Below, piece after piece: positions 1 to 11,920 of a stretch of DNA of 64,000 nt (positions within the stretch are counted from its first letter, which is position 1; each line of letters starts with the position of its first letter). Location: positions 40,952,817-41,016,816 of the forward strand of contig CM060082.1 in NCBI GenBank assembly GCA_030533445.1, in the 5' to 3' direction. The stretch is from Cyprinodon diabolis (taxonomy: Eukaryota > Chordata > Actinopteri > Cyprinodontiformes > Cyprinodontidae). The notes beneath the pieces are model-generated. The model was given only the letters and a program-made list of their open reading frames with translations, did not search any database and was not told the origin of the DNA. Made by a program: the position numbers and the translations under genes.

Positions 1-1344
1 TGACCCAGGTAACGGCCCTCCAAATAAAACCTATGTTCCTTCTTCTGTCAGATCCCGCCTGATCCAGTGGATGCATGCAGCTAAATTTTCCGCCCATCCT
101 GGAGTGAGCAGAACAATAGCCCTGATTACAAGACCATCCTTACACAAGGATGTAAAAGAGTATATTTTGGCATGTCCCATCTGCGCCAGAAACAAAACCT
201 CTCACCAACCACCTTCTGGCCTGCTGCATCCTCTACCTGTTCCTACCCGTCCCTGGTCTCATATTGCCATAGATTTTGTCACTGGTCTCCCGATTTCAAG
301 AGGTATGTCCACCATTTTAACCATAGTCGACCGTTTCTCCAAGTCTTGTCATTTAATTCCCCTCAGAAAACTTCCCACGGCTTTCCAGATGGCACAGCTT
401 CTGGTGAAGCATGTTTTCCGGCTCCATGGCATCCCACAGGAAATTCTCTCTGACCGCGGCCCACAGTTCATTTCTCAAGTCTAGAAAGCCTTCTGTTCAG
501 CTTTAAACTGTAAGTCCTCTCTAACCTCTGGTTATCATCCACAGTCTAACGGGCAGACGGAGAGAATGAATCAGCAACTAGAGTCCACTCTCCGCTGCCT
601 GACCTCAAACAACCCCACCGACTGGAGTCAGTACCTGACCTGGATCGAATACGCCCACAACTCACTCAAGTCAGATTCCACTGGTCTATCCCCGTTTCAG
701 GTATGTCTCGGTTATCAGCCTCCACTTTTCCCTGCAGACGAGAGAGAGATTTCGGTCCGTTCAGTCCATCAGCACATCCGTCGTTGTCAGAGGGTCTGGA
801 AGGACACCATCGCCACCCTCAACCGTTCTTCTGTCTCAACTAAACGCTTCGCTGACTCCAAGAGACGCCCGGCCCCTGACTACTCCATTGGCCAAGAGGT
901 ATGGCTCTCTACACGAGACATTCCCCTCAAGGGTATGTCTCGAAAGCTGTCCCCCCGGTTCATTGGTCCTTACAAGGTTGCCCAGATCATCAACCCCTCT
1001 GCTGTATATTTACACCTTCCTCCGAGTCTCCGCATCCATCCCACGTTCCATGTCTCCCAAATTAAACCTGTTGTCTCTAGCCCCCTGTGCCCTCCATCCG
1101 ACTCCCCTCCACCCGCCCTGGACATCGATGGACATCCTGCCTTCACCGTCCGCCGGATCGTGGACTCCCGTCGGCGAGGTCGCGGTTGGCAGTACCTCGT
1201 CGATTGGGAGGGCTACGGTCCGGAGGACCGCACATGGGTTCCTGGCTCTTTTATCCTCGATCCATCCCTGATCGAGGAATATGAGAGCTCCCTCCCGTCG
1301 ACATCTTCTGGACCGCCAAGAGGCGGTCGTTTAGAGGGGGGTAC
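1..1344 (+). pseudogene. Ty3/gypsy (chromovirus-type) retrotransposon pol 3' part: integrase and chromodomain, one in-frame stop
   Basis: The frame is open from position 2 through a TAG at 482-484 and on past 1344. In order it shows an integrase zinc-binding HHCC region (about 70-210, ending CPIC), the DDE core (first Asp in IDFVTG near 270, second in LSDRGPQF near 455, Glu in GQTERMNQ near 565), the C-terminal DNA-binding part, and a chromodomain (FTVRRIVD... [13 protein letters not shown], about 1130-1290). These are hallmarks of Ty3/gypsy chromodomain elements, which copy themselves through RNA and integrate the cDNA. The TAG sits where a Trp codon (TGG) is usual, so a single base change explains the break. 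Reverse transcriptase, protease and gag would lie to the left of the window. Open reading continues about 28 codons into the LTR. Confidence 0.9.
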
Positions 1345-2058
1345 TGTTGGGATCTGGAGCTGTACCACCTTCCTCCAGCAGAGTGCGCCGTGGGTCTCCT
1401 GGAGCTGGAGTCTTCCAGCACACCTGTGACGCATCTACTCATCAGGAGACCTCCCCTTTATAACCAGCTGCCAGACCTTGCTTCGACGACGCAGTGTTGA
1501 CCTTAGTTTGGTTAGCGACCTGAGCCTTCGAAACTGATAAGAATCTTAGTTGTCTCTAGAGAGAGATCTGATTCTAACTCTCTTCTGTTTTTGTCTCTCA
1601 GGAAACCTGTCTCTAGCCTGAAGCTCTGGATGAGCTTAACCTGCCAATCTGCCCTGGTGAGCCAAACCTGAAGATTCCTATGTGGATTCTCCTGCTGCTC
1701 TTAGTGAAGAGCTGAAACTCTAATCAAGGTCTGCCATTCAAAGTGAGAAGCTAGACGCTGCAGCTGCTCGTGTACTCTGCTGAACAAACAGTCTTTGGAC
1801 CCAACGGTTCCTCCTCTCTCAAAGAGAAGCCCGGATTCAGTCAAGGTAGAATTCTGAATTATCTAAGGACTCATGCTCATCTGCCTGCCTTTCTAATCAA
1901 ACTATCGTCTCTGCAGACTTCAGTGAACCAGCCTGGACCAGTTCAAGATCCTGTACTTAACTTGTATTATTTGCACATTCAATAAACTCTGTTAAACCTT
2001 TTACCCAGCCTCCGTTGTGTTCTGCATGTGGGCTAAGCAACTAAAACCCATCATGACA
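1345..2058 (+). repeat. 3' LTR of the Ty3/gypsy element
   Basis: A purine-rich tract (polypurine tract) at about 1333-1343 is followed at once by TGTTGGGATC, the expected LTR start. The segment ends with CATCATGACA at 2058, giving the 5'-TG...CA-3' termini of an LTR and a length of 714 bp. An AATAAA polyadenylation signal lies at 1981-1986. The 5' LTR is outside the window, so LTR divergence and the target duplication cannot be read here. Confidence 0.8.
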
Positions 2059-3131
2059 GGCTGTGGGTTTTACGTTTTTTTTTACTCTAAAATTTTCTCA
2101 TTCAGCTTTCCAAATGTTTCTTACAATTTCATAAAATTGCCTAATTAGATCAGACACAAAAAAGTGACCAATGGGCTTAAGAGACTTCCTTGTATTGTTG
2201 AAAAAACAAAAGTGCTTCTAGAAACTGATGCCTTCTACTTCCACCTATGCTAAACCAGCAGATGGCCAGTAGTTACATTTAGTTGAGTAGTTCAATTAAA
2301 AAACATTAGATTTACATGTAGTTTTGCTGTATTACTTTAACTTGAGTAAACAATATGATAATGTAGGGTTCATTAATTGAAGAACAAGCTTGTCTAAACA
2401 AAAATGCAATAGAGAGACCAACAGTTTTAAAAGGTGTTAGTAATCTAAATGTGGGGGGAAGCCCAAAGCGCTCCTAGGTCAGCTGATAGACATAGTCCCT
2501 CCAGCGTCTCCTGGACCGTCCCTTGGGCTTCCTCCTAGTGGGATGGAACCAGGGGGCAACTGAAAAAGATGTCACAGTCACCTCTGATGTAGCATGCTTT
2601 CCTCAAGCCGATTATTGAAAAACGCATGCTAAAGCCCCCCCCGGGAGCAAAAACACATGCAAAGGTCCTCCTTTGGGAGCCAAAATGCATGCTAGATCAG
2701 TACCCCTTTGCAGCTGAATTCCCCCTTTCGAGCAGAAACTCCAGCTAAAGTGCCCCCTGGTGAGCCGAGATGCATGCTAAAATGGACCCTTAAGAGCTGA
2801 AACGTGTGCTAATGTGCCCCATTTACTCCTAAAATGCCTGTTAAAGTGACATCTACAGTGCTGAGGTATACCTTTTTTTGTTTTTCTTCACCCCTGCAAT
2901 TCAAAATGTCTGCATGCCACTTCTAACAGTCAAGGTACTTCTTTAACAAGAAAGGATACAGATTGTTAACTCCATACTTGAGATTGAAATGTTAACACCC
3001 ACAATAAGGACACAGGAAGAACAATACCAGGTCAAATGGAAAAGTAATAGCTCTCGATTTATACCTACCCTAACCCATGTCAGAAAGAACAAGATCCAGA
3101 ATGAAATTAGCTTTCTCTGCAGGGTAGTTGG
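2059..3131. other. AT-rich intergenic DNA, no gene seen
   Basis: No open frame with recognisable protein features. A loosely repetitive stretch at about 2570-2850 repeats phrases such as AAATGCATGCTAAAG with interspersed CCCCC runs, which looks like a degenerate short tandem repeat. Confidence 0.5.
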
Positions 3132-3722
3132 GTTCTCCCTTAAGCCCGGTGTACACTGTGCGAATATCAGGGCGATTTTCCAGGCGTGAGAGAATCTTTC
3201 GATCGGACCGACTTTCAGCTGGATCATGCGTCGTGAGTCGTGTAGTGTACAGGGGGTTACGAGTGGCGATCAGCCTCTTTACGACCGACTCCTGATCAGG
3301 ACTCGTGAGGTCGGGAGAATATCAAACATGTTTGATTTTCTCCCGAAAACATCAAACATTTCTCCCGTGGGCCAATTGCTTAGTGCGCAAACAAGGATTC
3401 TTCTTTTTATTCCTCCTCTCAGATGTAAACACAGCAGCATGGCAGGGGTGCAATAAGCGAAATGCAGCTCCGTCTGCAGAATTGACGGACCGAACAGCCA
3501 TGCCTGCTCAGCCACGTCCTTTTTCCACATACATTGTTGCCCTTTCTTTCTAGTACCGTCAGCACAAAATTGCACAAATTGCCAAGGCAGCGCGGTTCAC
3601 TATAGTGAGCTAAATATCCCCCTTCTATATGTTTGGCTCCAGGATAGGGAGCTACAGAGCAGCTCCATCTCACTGCAGATCTCAGTCCAACGTGGTTTTT
3701 AGTCGTACAGTGTGAGCTGGTA

Positions 3723-4225
3723 GTAGAGTCGGGTACCCGCAGGTCGGGTCGGGTACCCGCGGGTCCCCGACGGGTCACCCGCTAAAATGCTCTTTTGCGG
3801 GTGAAAAATACATAAATAAAAATAAACGGGTCGGGCAGATATTTTTTTAGTGCGGGCGGGTAGTTGGTGATTTTTTTTTTATTCGTGTGTGTTGTTATGG
3901 ACATCAGAAATTTTATATTAATCAGGCACTAGGGTCAGCCTTGTTGTAGCTTAAAGCCCTGCCGGCAGTGTGGGCTTCCCTCCAAAAAGGCCACTGTCAG
4001 TGCATACACGTCTGCTGCAGTGTTAATGGCGCTGTTCTGCAGCGCAGCGTACTATAGCTTATTACTTGATGTGTTATCGGGTCGGGTTGCGGGTTAAATA
4101 TCAACGGGTCGGGTCGGGTTCGGTTTCGAATTTAAGATATCCGCGGGTGACGGTTCGGGTTCGGTAGTCATCCTAACGGGTTCGGGCGGGTGCGGGTTGG
4201 TAAAACTCGACCCGTGCAGGACTCT
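3723..4225. mobile_element. hAT-type non-autonomous element with GGGTCGGGT-rich ends
   Basis: The 8-bp direct repeat AGCTGGTA flanks the segment exactly (3715-3722 and 4226-4233), as expected for hAT target duplications. The ends carry an imperfect inverted repeat: AGAGTCGGGTACCCG near the left end against AGAGTCCTGCACGGGTC read inward from the right. Both subterminal parts are packed with repeated CGGGTCGGGT-like units, on opposite strands at the two ends. There is no transposase frame in the 503 bp, so it must have been mobilised in trans. Confidence 0.75.
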
Positions 4226-4233
4226 AGCTGGTA

Positions 4234-6511
4234 GATCGCATGAGAGCGTCGGGCCGAACATAAATCGGGAGCTGTGAACTCACACTGTATGACTAAACGA
4301 TGTGTTCATTCAAGAGAGGCTCTGATCAGAGCCGCTTCTCCTCCACATTGAGAGGAGTCAGCTGAGGTGACTTTGACATCTTTTCTAAATGCCCCCTGAA
4401 GGCCTCCTTCAGTAGGTGTTTCAGGCAAGACCCACTGAGGGGAAGGCCAGGGGACGACCCAGGATACCCTGCATGGATTATGTCTCTCGGCTGGCCTCCA
4501 TCTCTGGTTTTCCCCAGCAGAACCGGAGGAGGTCTATGGAGAGAGGGAAGTCTTGGAATCTCTGCTGAAACTTCTGCACCCATGATCCGGTCCCAGATAA
4601 AGTGGAAGACGACGAGAAAATGATAAGGTTTAACATTACTAAAGGGTCACTATATACTGTCTAATGGTAAATCTCCCCCCACTGTTCATTTTGTTTGTTT
4701 GAGGTTGTTTTTGTTGTTTGTATTTTTTCCACCTTTTGTCAATCATCAATCACTCAATCAAAAATCATTGTATTTTTGAAAATATCAATAAAAAAATCAA
4801 AAGAATGAAACTAACAGACACTAATTATTTAACTTTCCAACAATATTTCCTCATAGCTGTCATGATTAGCTAATTATATTTAGCCTGCCATGCAGCATTT
4901 ATTTTGGAGGGGAAATGTGCCCTGACACTAAAAGGCAAGCAGACCCAACAGACTGTTGGGGTGGGACATTAAAAAAAAGGGGAAGGGGAGCAAAATGTGG
5001 AAGGAACAAAGTAATTTGGCTGTGCTGTGGTTTTGTTGAAGGATGTCAGGCAATAAGACTATTAGTATGACCCAACCCTTGGTAAAAATCCCAGAAGAAA
5101 ATCCGAGTAAACAAGGCACAGGATGACAAAGTGAATAAGTATGAAAACAACAAAAACAAACAAAGAATAGGTCAATCATTATGGTCAGTGAGGCAGGCAG
5201 GAGATCATCCAATCAGCCAGGCCGTTCCCTGTGTCTGTTGATGATCTCTAATGAGCTGGCAGCCTTGGATCCACAGGGCCTCGCCGCATTCCACTGGCTC
5301 TAATAAGACCACGTCCTGCTCTGTGAGCTGATAGCAGCTTCATTAACCACACCGTGAACCTGCACAGGAAGCCGATACGGGGCTTTAGAAAGATTTTATT
5401 ATGCAACAGGAAGCAGATCCAGTTTAATGGGAGCACACGGGGAAGGTGGGAGACGGCGAGAGGAAGGGGGGTGGTGAGCCAAAGAAGCAGTTTGCATTTG
5501 ATCTCTGCCTTTTTCCTCTGTTCTCCACGCTCTGGAGGTGGCGGAAGAGATTACTAGAAATGTGTTGCAGGAGCAGGATCAAACTCCTGGGGATGTGTTT
5601 ATGTTTGCTCCTGTTCTCTGAGTTGTGTGCAGCTAACCTCCTTTCTGTTCTGCAGAGGGCGTGCATCAGTAGGCAGTCTGAGGAGAACAGATGTGATAAA
5701 TTGACAGAGATGTAAGCTCCTTCCTGAGGTTTTCTCAGACATTTAGGGAATTTGGGTTAATTCTAAGTATGGATACCTCCACAGTCACCTCATAGGCTAT
5801 ATTTAACCGACCACTCTGTGCAGACGTCTCACGTCAGAGAGCAAGAGGTGGTGCCAGATCTGTGCTCCCAATTATAGCGGCAGGGATACATTTTAAGCTT
5901 TTAGGCATAGTTTGCTGTGACAAAGAGAAACTCAGAATGACGCTGCAGTCAAAGCGCCGTAGAATCCATGCCCCATTTTTCTTTGAGTGGAAATCAGACT
6001 TCCCTCTCATGACGCGCGTTCTACACATCTGGATGGCTTCAAAGGGTCTCTGTGGGGGTGTGACCTGATGCAAGGTCCCATGGAAGATCCACACACAATA
6101 CGGGTCTATGCACAGCTTCCAGCAGAGCTACTCAGAGCCCAAGCTAACACAGGACTCCTCACACCCATTTGTTCTGGACCAAACCTCCAGAACCACAGGA
6201 CTTCATAGAATGTCCCTTATATAAAAGAGTGCTTGAATAACACTGTGAATCATACCAAAACATTTGTTAAACCATGCAAATTTGGGGTCAACTGTTCTGC
6301 ACATTTTTCTTTTACATAAGAATACATGTAGATGACAGACAATCTGAATTAAATCAGACTTAACAATGCCTGTTTTATAAAATAACAGAAACCTTTGTAT
6401 AATTGTTTCCTTAAATATCCTAAAAACTCTGAGAATTATGCAACTAATGGCATGTTTCTCATTGGGTGTTGTAACCAAAAGGTGGTCTTTTAAATGCACC
6501 TTCCGCAGAAG
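4234..6511. other. intergenic DNA, no gene seen
   Basis: Short open frames here lack any recognisable domain, and neighbouring frames show no splice-compatible continuation. Several AATAAA-like and homopolymer stretches are present (for example 4786-4800). I see no RNA gene or mobile element with definable ends. Confidence 0.45.
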
Positions 6512-6966
6512 TAATTTTGGGAAGGAACGAAAATACTGGTTAGCTGATTGGCCTACGTTGGTGATAGACGGGCCAAATAAACCAATCAGATCAACAAAGC
6601 ATATGACGTAACAGAGCGACGACGAAGAGGAGCCAATTGATAGATCAAACTCTTGCCGAAACCAGTCGGGAGAAGAGCAAAAACATCTTTTCCTCTGAGA
6701 AAAGCCTCCAGAGCAGTGTTTTGCTCTTCTTTCAGTGAAGAAATACTCTGTAATTCCGATAAAACTTGCTCGATAGTCACGCTAACGCTAGTTTCATCGG
6801 CTGAAGCCGCCATGTTCTTTAGACTGAACTGTTGCGCTTCTCGTTTCGTCACACCTCAACCCGCCTCAAAGCCAACGCTGATTGGACGTTCGTTTGGAGA
6901 GTCTCCAGACTGATTAGCGAGTGAAATGTTGAAAGCTCGCGAGATCAGGATGGTCTCACGAAGCTA
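6512..6966 (-). mobile_element. dispersed repeat carrying a RecQ-helicase-like N-terminal fragment (copy 1)
   Basis: The same sequence recurs at 32486-32954 with the same outer limits, so this is a mobile element. On the minus strand a short frame beginning [12 protein letters not shown] reaches ALLPTGFGKSLIYQLAP, a Walker A helicase motif I of the RecQ/WRN kind, and then runs into the element's end sequence, so only the first part of the helicase remains. The right end reads GGATGGTCTCACGA in both copies. I cannot name the superfamily or see a clear target duplication. Confidence 0.6.
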
Positions 6967-7044
6967 GCACAAATGTGCCACATCCAACATATAAACGCTG
7001 AGAATTTCCACCTCTAATTTCCTGTCAGAGGAAGGAGTAAATAA

Positions 7045-7485
7045 ATTTTGAATGTTTTCAACATAAAAAAGGCTTTGTTGGGCTACTGTGTAAAACAGGG
7101 GTGGGCAATTCCAGTTCCCGAGGGCCGGTATCCTGCAGCTTTAACATGTGTCTTTGGCCAAACACACCCGAATCAAATGGCTTAATAACCACCTCAGTAT
7201 GCTGTCAGTTACTTCAGTCCTCTTAATCATCTATTTACTTGATTCAGGTGTTTTGGACCAAGGACACATCTAAAAGTTGCAGGACAGTGGCCCCCAGGAG
7301 CTGGAATTGCCCACCCCTGGTGTAAAACCTCCAACTCAACACTATTCCTGACATTTTGAATTGAAAAAGCTTCCTTGATGGGAAGCGAAACGTCTTCAAA
7401 CTTGGAAAGCAAGTCCAGTGGATTGCTTTTAATTTTCTTTTTTGGAATGACCTGGATGACTGAGAACCTTCACCAGTGTTTTGTT
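7045..7485. repeat. foldback-family half-copy (AAACGTCTTCAA family), split by a hAT MITE
   Basis: The sequence flanking the small hAT element at 7096-7319 (GGCTTTGTTGGGCTACTGTG on the left; GAAGCGAAACGTCTTCAAAC and CAGTGGATTGCTTTTAATTT on the right) matches one arm of the foldback repeat at 26970-27445 and the palindrome at 48668-48819. It is one arm only, without its inverted partner. Confidence 0.6.
7096..7319. mobile_element. small hAT MITE (CAGGGGTGGGCAATTCCAG family)
   Basis: Perfect 19-bp inverted termini (CAGGGGTGGGCAATTCCAG left; its reverse complement at the right end) are flanked by a perfect 8-bp duplication GTGTAAAA at 7088-7095 and 7320-7327. At 224 bp without a coding frame it is a typical non-autonomous hAT element. 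It landed inside an older foldback repeat. Confidence 0.9.
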
Positions 7486-8297
7486 TAGATATGTGTAAAA
7501 TAAATCTCAGCACAAAAAAGCAAAATACTTTTTTAAGGGATCCACAATTAGTTGTGACAATATCATTTATTTGAGAAATATTTTTTTCTGAAGTAAATAC
7601 AATACAAATAAAAAAGTAAGTTGTTTAATTTGATCAGATTATATCAAATAAAAGCTGTGTCCGAGCGTCTGCCTTAACCCCAAAATCCCTCAAGCAGGTT
7701 ATTTTTTCTCTGACCCTGAAAACAAATCCCATGATGCTTTGCGAGGAGAGCTCTTGCAAAGCATTTTGGGATATATCGGTGCAATGTGGGTAATTTCGAG
7801 TCCACTATTTTTTCATCCACTAGACGTTCCAAAATTCATGTAAAATGTCATAAACCCTACACAGCCTTGCTTCTGTGAGTGTGCCCCAGGGCAGCTGTGG
7901 CTACAGTGTAGCTTGCAAACATCAGTGAGTGAAAATGTATAACATACTTATATGGGGTGCTGTTTGTAAAGTTAAGCAGTCAAACATTAGGAGCCATATT
8001 TATGGTTATTTACTGTGTTTTAAGAAAAATTTAAGGGGGTTATTTTTTGTCATGATGTGTTTAGAGGTCTGACCCAAAAATGCAGAGAACCACTCAGTGT
8101 GAAAAGTTAAACAGGTTTATTGAGGTAAGGGTAGAGGGGGTTGGATTTGGAACTCAGTGTAATCAGAGGGCTGGTGAACCGGAACTGGAAGGGAGGAGGG
8201 AAGTTCACAGTGGTTAGTTCAGGAACCATGGGAATCTTGAATGCAGTAGAGAAAATGCTAGTGAGGGACTCATGTTATGTTGAAGAGTGGACTGGTA

Positions 8298-8702
8298 GAC
8301 ATACTTTGGACCCGGAGGAGCACTGGAGCGGACTGTCACTTGGATTTCCGTGACGGACTTGAACGACACATGTGGAGGTTTCTCCCCTGCTCAGTGTGAG
8401 CTCAGTAAACAATCCTTCCAGGGGAAGAAGGCCAAACATCCAGTATGCAGGAGGACTTCCTGCCAAAGGCAAAGACAAAAAAAAACAAGGTTAGAGTCAG
8501 AGGACATACTTTGGACCCGGAGGAGCACTTGAGCAGACTGTCACTTGGATTTCCGTGACGGACTTGAACGACACATGTGGAGGTTTCTCCCCTACTCAGT
8601 GTGAACTCGGTAAACAATCCTTCCAGGGGAAGAAGGCCAAACATCCAGTATGCAGGAGGACTTCCTGCCAAAGGTAAAGACAAAAAAACAAGGTTAGAGT
8701 CA
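8298..8702. repeat. 205-bp tandem duplication (two units)
   Basis: The unit starting GACATACTTTGGACCCGG at 8298 starts again at 8503, and the two units are nearly identical over their full length, differing by a few substitutions and A-run length. Open frames on the minus strand (MSLPLAGSPPAYW...) recur only because of this duplication and show no known protein. Confidence 0.85.
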
Positions 8703-8997
8703 CAGGGACAAAGACTCAGTTTGACTCAGTGAAACAAAGACTTAGGTTAGACTCTGCTAATATAAGCATGGCTAGAGTACCCAAAACTGGCAAACACTCT
8801 GGCGTCAAGGTAGTGACAGTCCACTGCTTAAGTACTCCTCCAGATAATGATCCAAAGAGCCGCAGGTGTGCAGGGAGGGCCAACGAGGACAGGGCGCCAC
8901 CTGGTGGTGGAGGGAGAGACAGACACAAAACAGACCACACAAACTGGATTCCTGACAATTTTATTCCAAGTCATTTTTTCACTATGTAATTTAATTA

Positions 8998-9135
8998 TTT
9001 ATAAAAATCTTACTTTGTTAAATAAATGTTTAGTATGTGAAATAAATATTTAGCTTAGAGCTAAATATTTATTTAAAAACTAAATATTTAGTTTGCAAAA
9101 TAAATATTTATTTAACAAAGTAAGATTTTTATAAA
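8998..9135. repeat. AT-rich hairpin with 29-bp perfect arms
   Basis: The arms at 8998-9026 and 9107-9135 are exact inverted copies (core AAAATCTTACTTTGTTAAAT); the interior is AT-rich with repeated AAATATTTA. A miniature element is likely, but no target duplication is evident. Confidence 0.6.
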
Positions 9136-9265
9136 TAAATGAATGAAAAATGGTTTGTAAAAAAACAAACCCCTTTTTTTTCTCTTAAAACACACTAAAT
9201 AACCATAAATATTGCTCCTAATATCTGACTGCTACACTTTCCAGACGACGCCCCATATACTTTAG

Positions 9266-10156
9266 CTCTACACATTATTAATGTGAGACTGATCCATTTA
9301 AATCTGCTCAGAGAAAGAAGGAACATTCAGCAGAACCTCGAGGCGATTGAGACACCTAATGCCCGCCTACCAATGTCTAGCCATTCCTTTTCCAGGACCC
9401 CTCTTTTTAATTTCAAAATAAAAAAAACTCAGCAGCAACAGAAAGTCACTGTTGTTCATAGCCTTGTATTCAGGTGTCTTGGAAAAATAATGACCTGCAT
9501 TTCAGTAAAAAAGTTAGGAAGTACAGCATATATTACTGGCAGCCTGAGGTAGGGAGTCAGTTGAAACACAGCCGGTTTCGTGAACAAGTAGAGTGAGGTC
9601 TATTCGAGTGGAGCCGTGCAGTGATTTCCACAGAGCTGAAAGGATCTCTGATAAAGAAGATCTACAATCCTTAGTCCATTTCACCTCTTCTATCAGTAAG
9701 AACAAATCAAAATAAGTTTAAAAAATATTGTGGCTACATGGAAATAGCTCAAAATTGGCTTTTTTTAGATGCTAATGTAGGATTAAACTTGCATTGATTT
9801 ACTTTAAATTATCTTGGCATTAAACTTTGTTGTGGCTTCTTCTAATGTGCTTCAGTAGCCCAGCTATTATCAGCATGCTGAGGCTCAGTCAGAGGTTCAT
9901 CTCTGTAGGTTGCTGGAGGCCGAGATTCTTTTCTCCCTCTCTCGCGATTCATTTCTGTCACTCCTACTCATGCACTGATGTCCATTTTGTTCTTTCTGGT
10001 AAAGAATGAAAAAAAAAATGAGGCAGAGGCCTAAAAAAAACAAAAAACACACATTTGGTTTTGCAGCCTCCCTATAAAGGACATTAAATCACTAATTCAT
10101 TATGCACAAAAACTGAAATGCATAAAAGTAACTTTGAAAAACTGGAGGTCTGTCTG
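9266..10156. other. intergenic DNA, no gene seen
   Basis: No recognisable protein, RNA gene or bounded element. Short frames lack coding character. Confidence 0.4.
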
Positions 10157-10461
10157 TGCTGCAAAACTATAAATAATAAATAGAGGAAGTTAAGTCAGTT
10201 GTTTTGAGATGAAAAAGATTTACCCTTAATTTGAGTAGGTAAATGAAACAGTTTGCCAATGGAATGATTATTTTCACTCTAAGAATAAGATAATTAGATA
10301 ACATGCGCTTGGAATAAGACAATACAATTGTACTTTCTTATTTTAAATGTAAATTATCTCGTTCCACTGGCAAAATGTTTCACTTTCCTCCTCAATTTAA
10401 GAAAAAGGGGAACTTATTTTGAGGAAAATTGACTGATGTAGATTCAATTTTTTTGCAGTGT
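10157..10461. mobile_element. palindromic MITE, CACTG-AAAA family, copy 1 (diverged)
   Basis: One of five copies in the window. All read from a left end resembling CACTGGAAAAATGATCTAG to the inverted counterpart, with a mid-part pair CCAATGGAAT and ATTCCATTGG in inverted orientation, so each copy can fold along its length. Here the ends are degraded (GTGCTGCAAAA on the left, TTTTTGCAGTG on the right). No coding frame. Confidence 0.7.
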
Positions 10462-11309
10462 ACTGAATGATGCCCTGTTTCTCTGCTTTGTTGTGTGAGT
10501 GCATGTTTGTTATTCTTACATTCTATCAATGAACACTGCCCAAAAACTAATAGCTGGTATTTGTGAATGAGAGCTGTTTACTATTCAGCAATGTCAAACC
10601 TACATCGATTTTGATTTTAAATATATTTAAGCACTTTAAAACCATTTTATGGGATTAAAGTTTGAACTTGAACTGACTTTCTCACTAAGTCATATGCCGT
10701 ACGTGTGTCTGCTCAGGCTAGTTGGACCATGCAGCCAAGGCCAGAGCAGACATGCAGGCTCTCTAGCAGCTGATAAGGCCCCTCTCTGGATGTGGAGCAG
10801 ACTGTAGATTAAGCTGTAATGGAAAAAAAGGGGGAGAAATTGGCCTTCTTGCGGGGTGGGGGGAGCTATTATCACTAGAGCCCTCACATTGCATCCTTCA
10901 CCTCTTCTCCACTTGAACTCTCCTTGAAACAACCGTGATAATAGAGTTTCCTGGTCACAGATGGCCAAACGGCCTGGACCGCCCAGACGCTGGCTAAGTG
11001 GGCCAAATCTGCAGGTCCCCTATAATTTAGCAACACTGTAATTAAAATTTCCACAGGGCTGCTGTTGCACATTAGATATTCCAGGCAGTTGAGAGAGTTT
11101 TAACTTGAGTTCTGACTCAATCTGGTGCTGAAAAAACAGCCATGGAAATGGTTTTACATAAGAGAAAATCTTAAGTCATGCTTCTACGTAAAAAACAGAA
11201 ACACCGACAAGCAGACTCTGATAATTTAAACCTGTACATGTGGCATCACACAGGCATCCTCCAGTTTTGAGATAAAGACACCCAAGAGATCTTGGCGGTC
11301 CACTATGGG
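10462..11309. other. intergenic DNA, no gene seen
   Basis: Nothing identifiable. The short frames at 10690-11072 on the minus strand show no domain and no splice context. Confidence 0.4.
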
Positions 11310-11600
11310 CACTGTAAAAATGATCTAGAAATAAGTAAACATTTCTTAAATTAAGTGTATTTACTCTTAATTTGAGTTGGTAAATGAAATGCTTTGCCAA
11401 TGGAATGAGTATTTTTACTCTTAAAAGAAGTTATTTAGATAAAATGCACTTAAAATAAGACAATGCAATTGTGTTTTCTTATTTTAAATGTAAATGGTCT
11501 TGTTCCATTGGCAAAATATCTCTTTTACCTCCTCAATCCAAGAGCAAATGCACTTATTTTTGGAAAAAATAACTTATCTAGATTTCCATTTTTTCCAGTG
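11310..11600. mobile_element. palindromic MITE, CACTG-AAAA family, copy 2
   Basis: Begins CACTGTAAAAATGATCTAG and ends with TTTTTTCCAGTG, the inverted terminus. The internal inverted pair around the CCAATGGAAT motif is well preserved. About 291 bp, non-coding. Confidence 0.8.
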
Positions 11601-11920
11601 GGACAGCAGTTTCCATAGATACCCATCCACGAATCATAGCATGGTTACAACAATAATCTGTCTATCTGCATCGCCCTGTTAAAATATTACCTGGATTATT
11701 TGTTTTAATAGGATTGTACTTGATAAACCAAACACAAAGTAGTGCCAAATTGTGACATGGAAGAAAAATCTAATATTTTTTTCAATATTTAGCTTTACAA
11801 ATCATTATCTGAAAAGTGTGGCTTATGAATTTTATAGTCCCCTATTTACTCTGATACCTCTAAAAAAAAAACATCTGCCCAGTCCCTTAATGGATTCTAG
11901 ACCCTGGTTCAGAAATAATG

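Larger units (their letters stand above)
7930..9265. repeat. region bounded by long imperfect inverted repeats
   Basis: About 90 bp near 7950-8045 (TATGGTTATTTACTGTGTTT within it) reappears inverted at about 9175-9262. The arms enclose a 205-bp tandem duplication and a small hairpin. This looks like a large foldback or a composite element, but no short target duplication could be assigned. Confidence 0.5.

Noticed and set aside
888..1284. Additional plus-strand frames inside the gypsy segment
   Set aside because: Out-of-frame shadows of integrase and chromodomain.
3132..4330. Possible larger element around the G-rich hAT, starting AAGCCCGGTGTACACTGTGC
   Set aside because: The left end looks like a transposon terminus, but I found no matching inverted end on the right.
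8275..8683. Two near-identical minus-strand frames (MSLPLAGSPPAYW)
   Set aside because: Explained by the 205-bp tandem duplication; no protein family.
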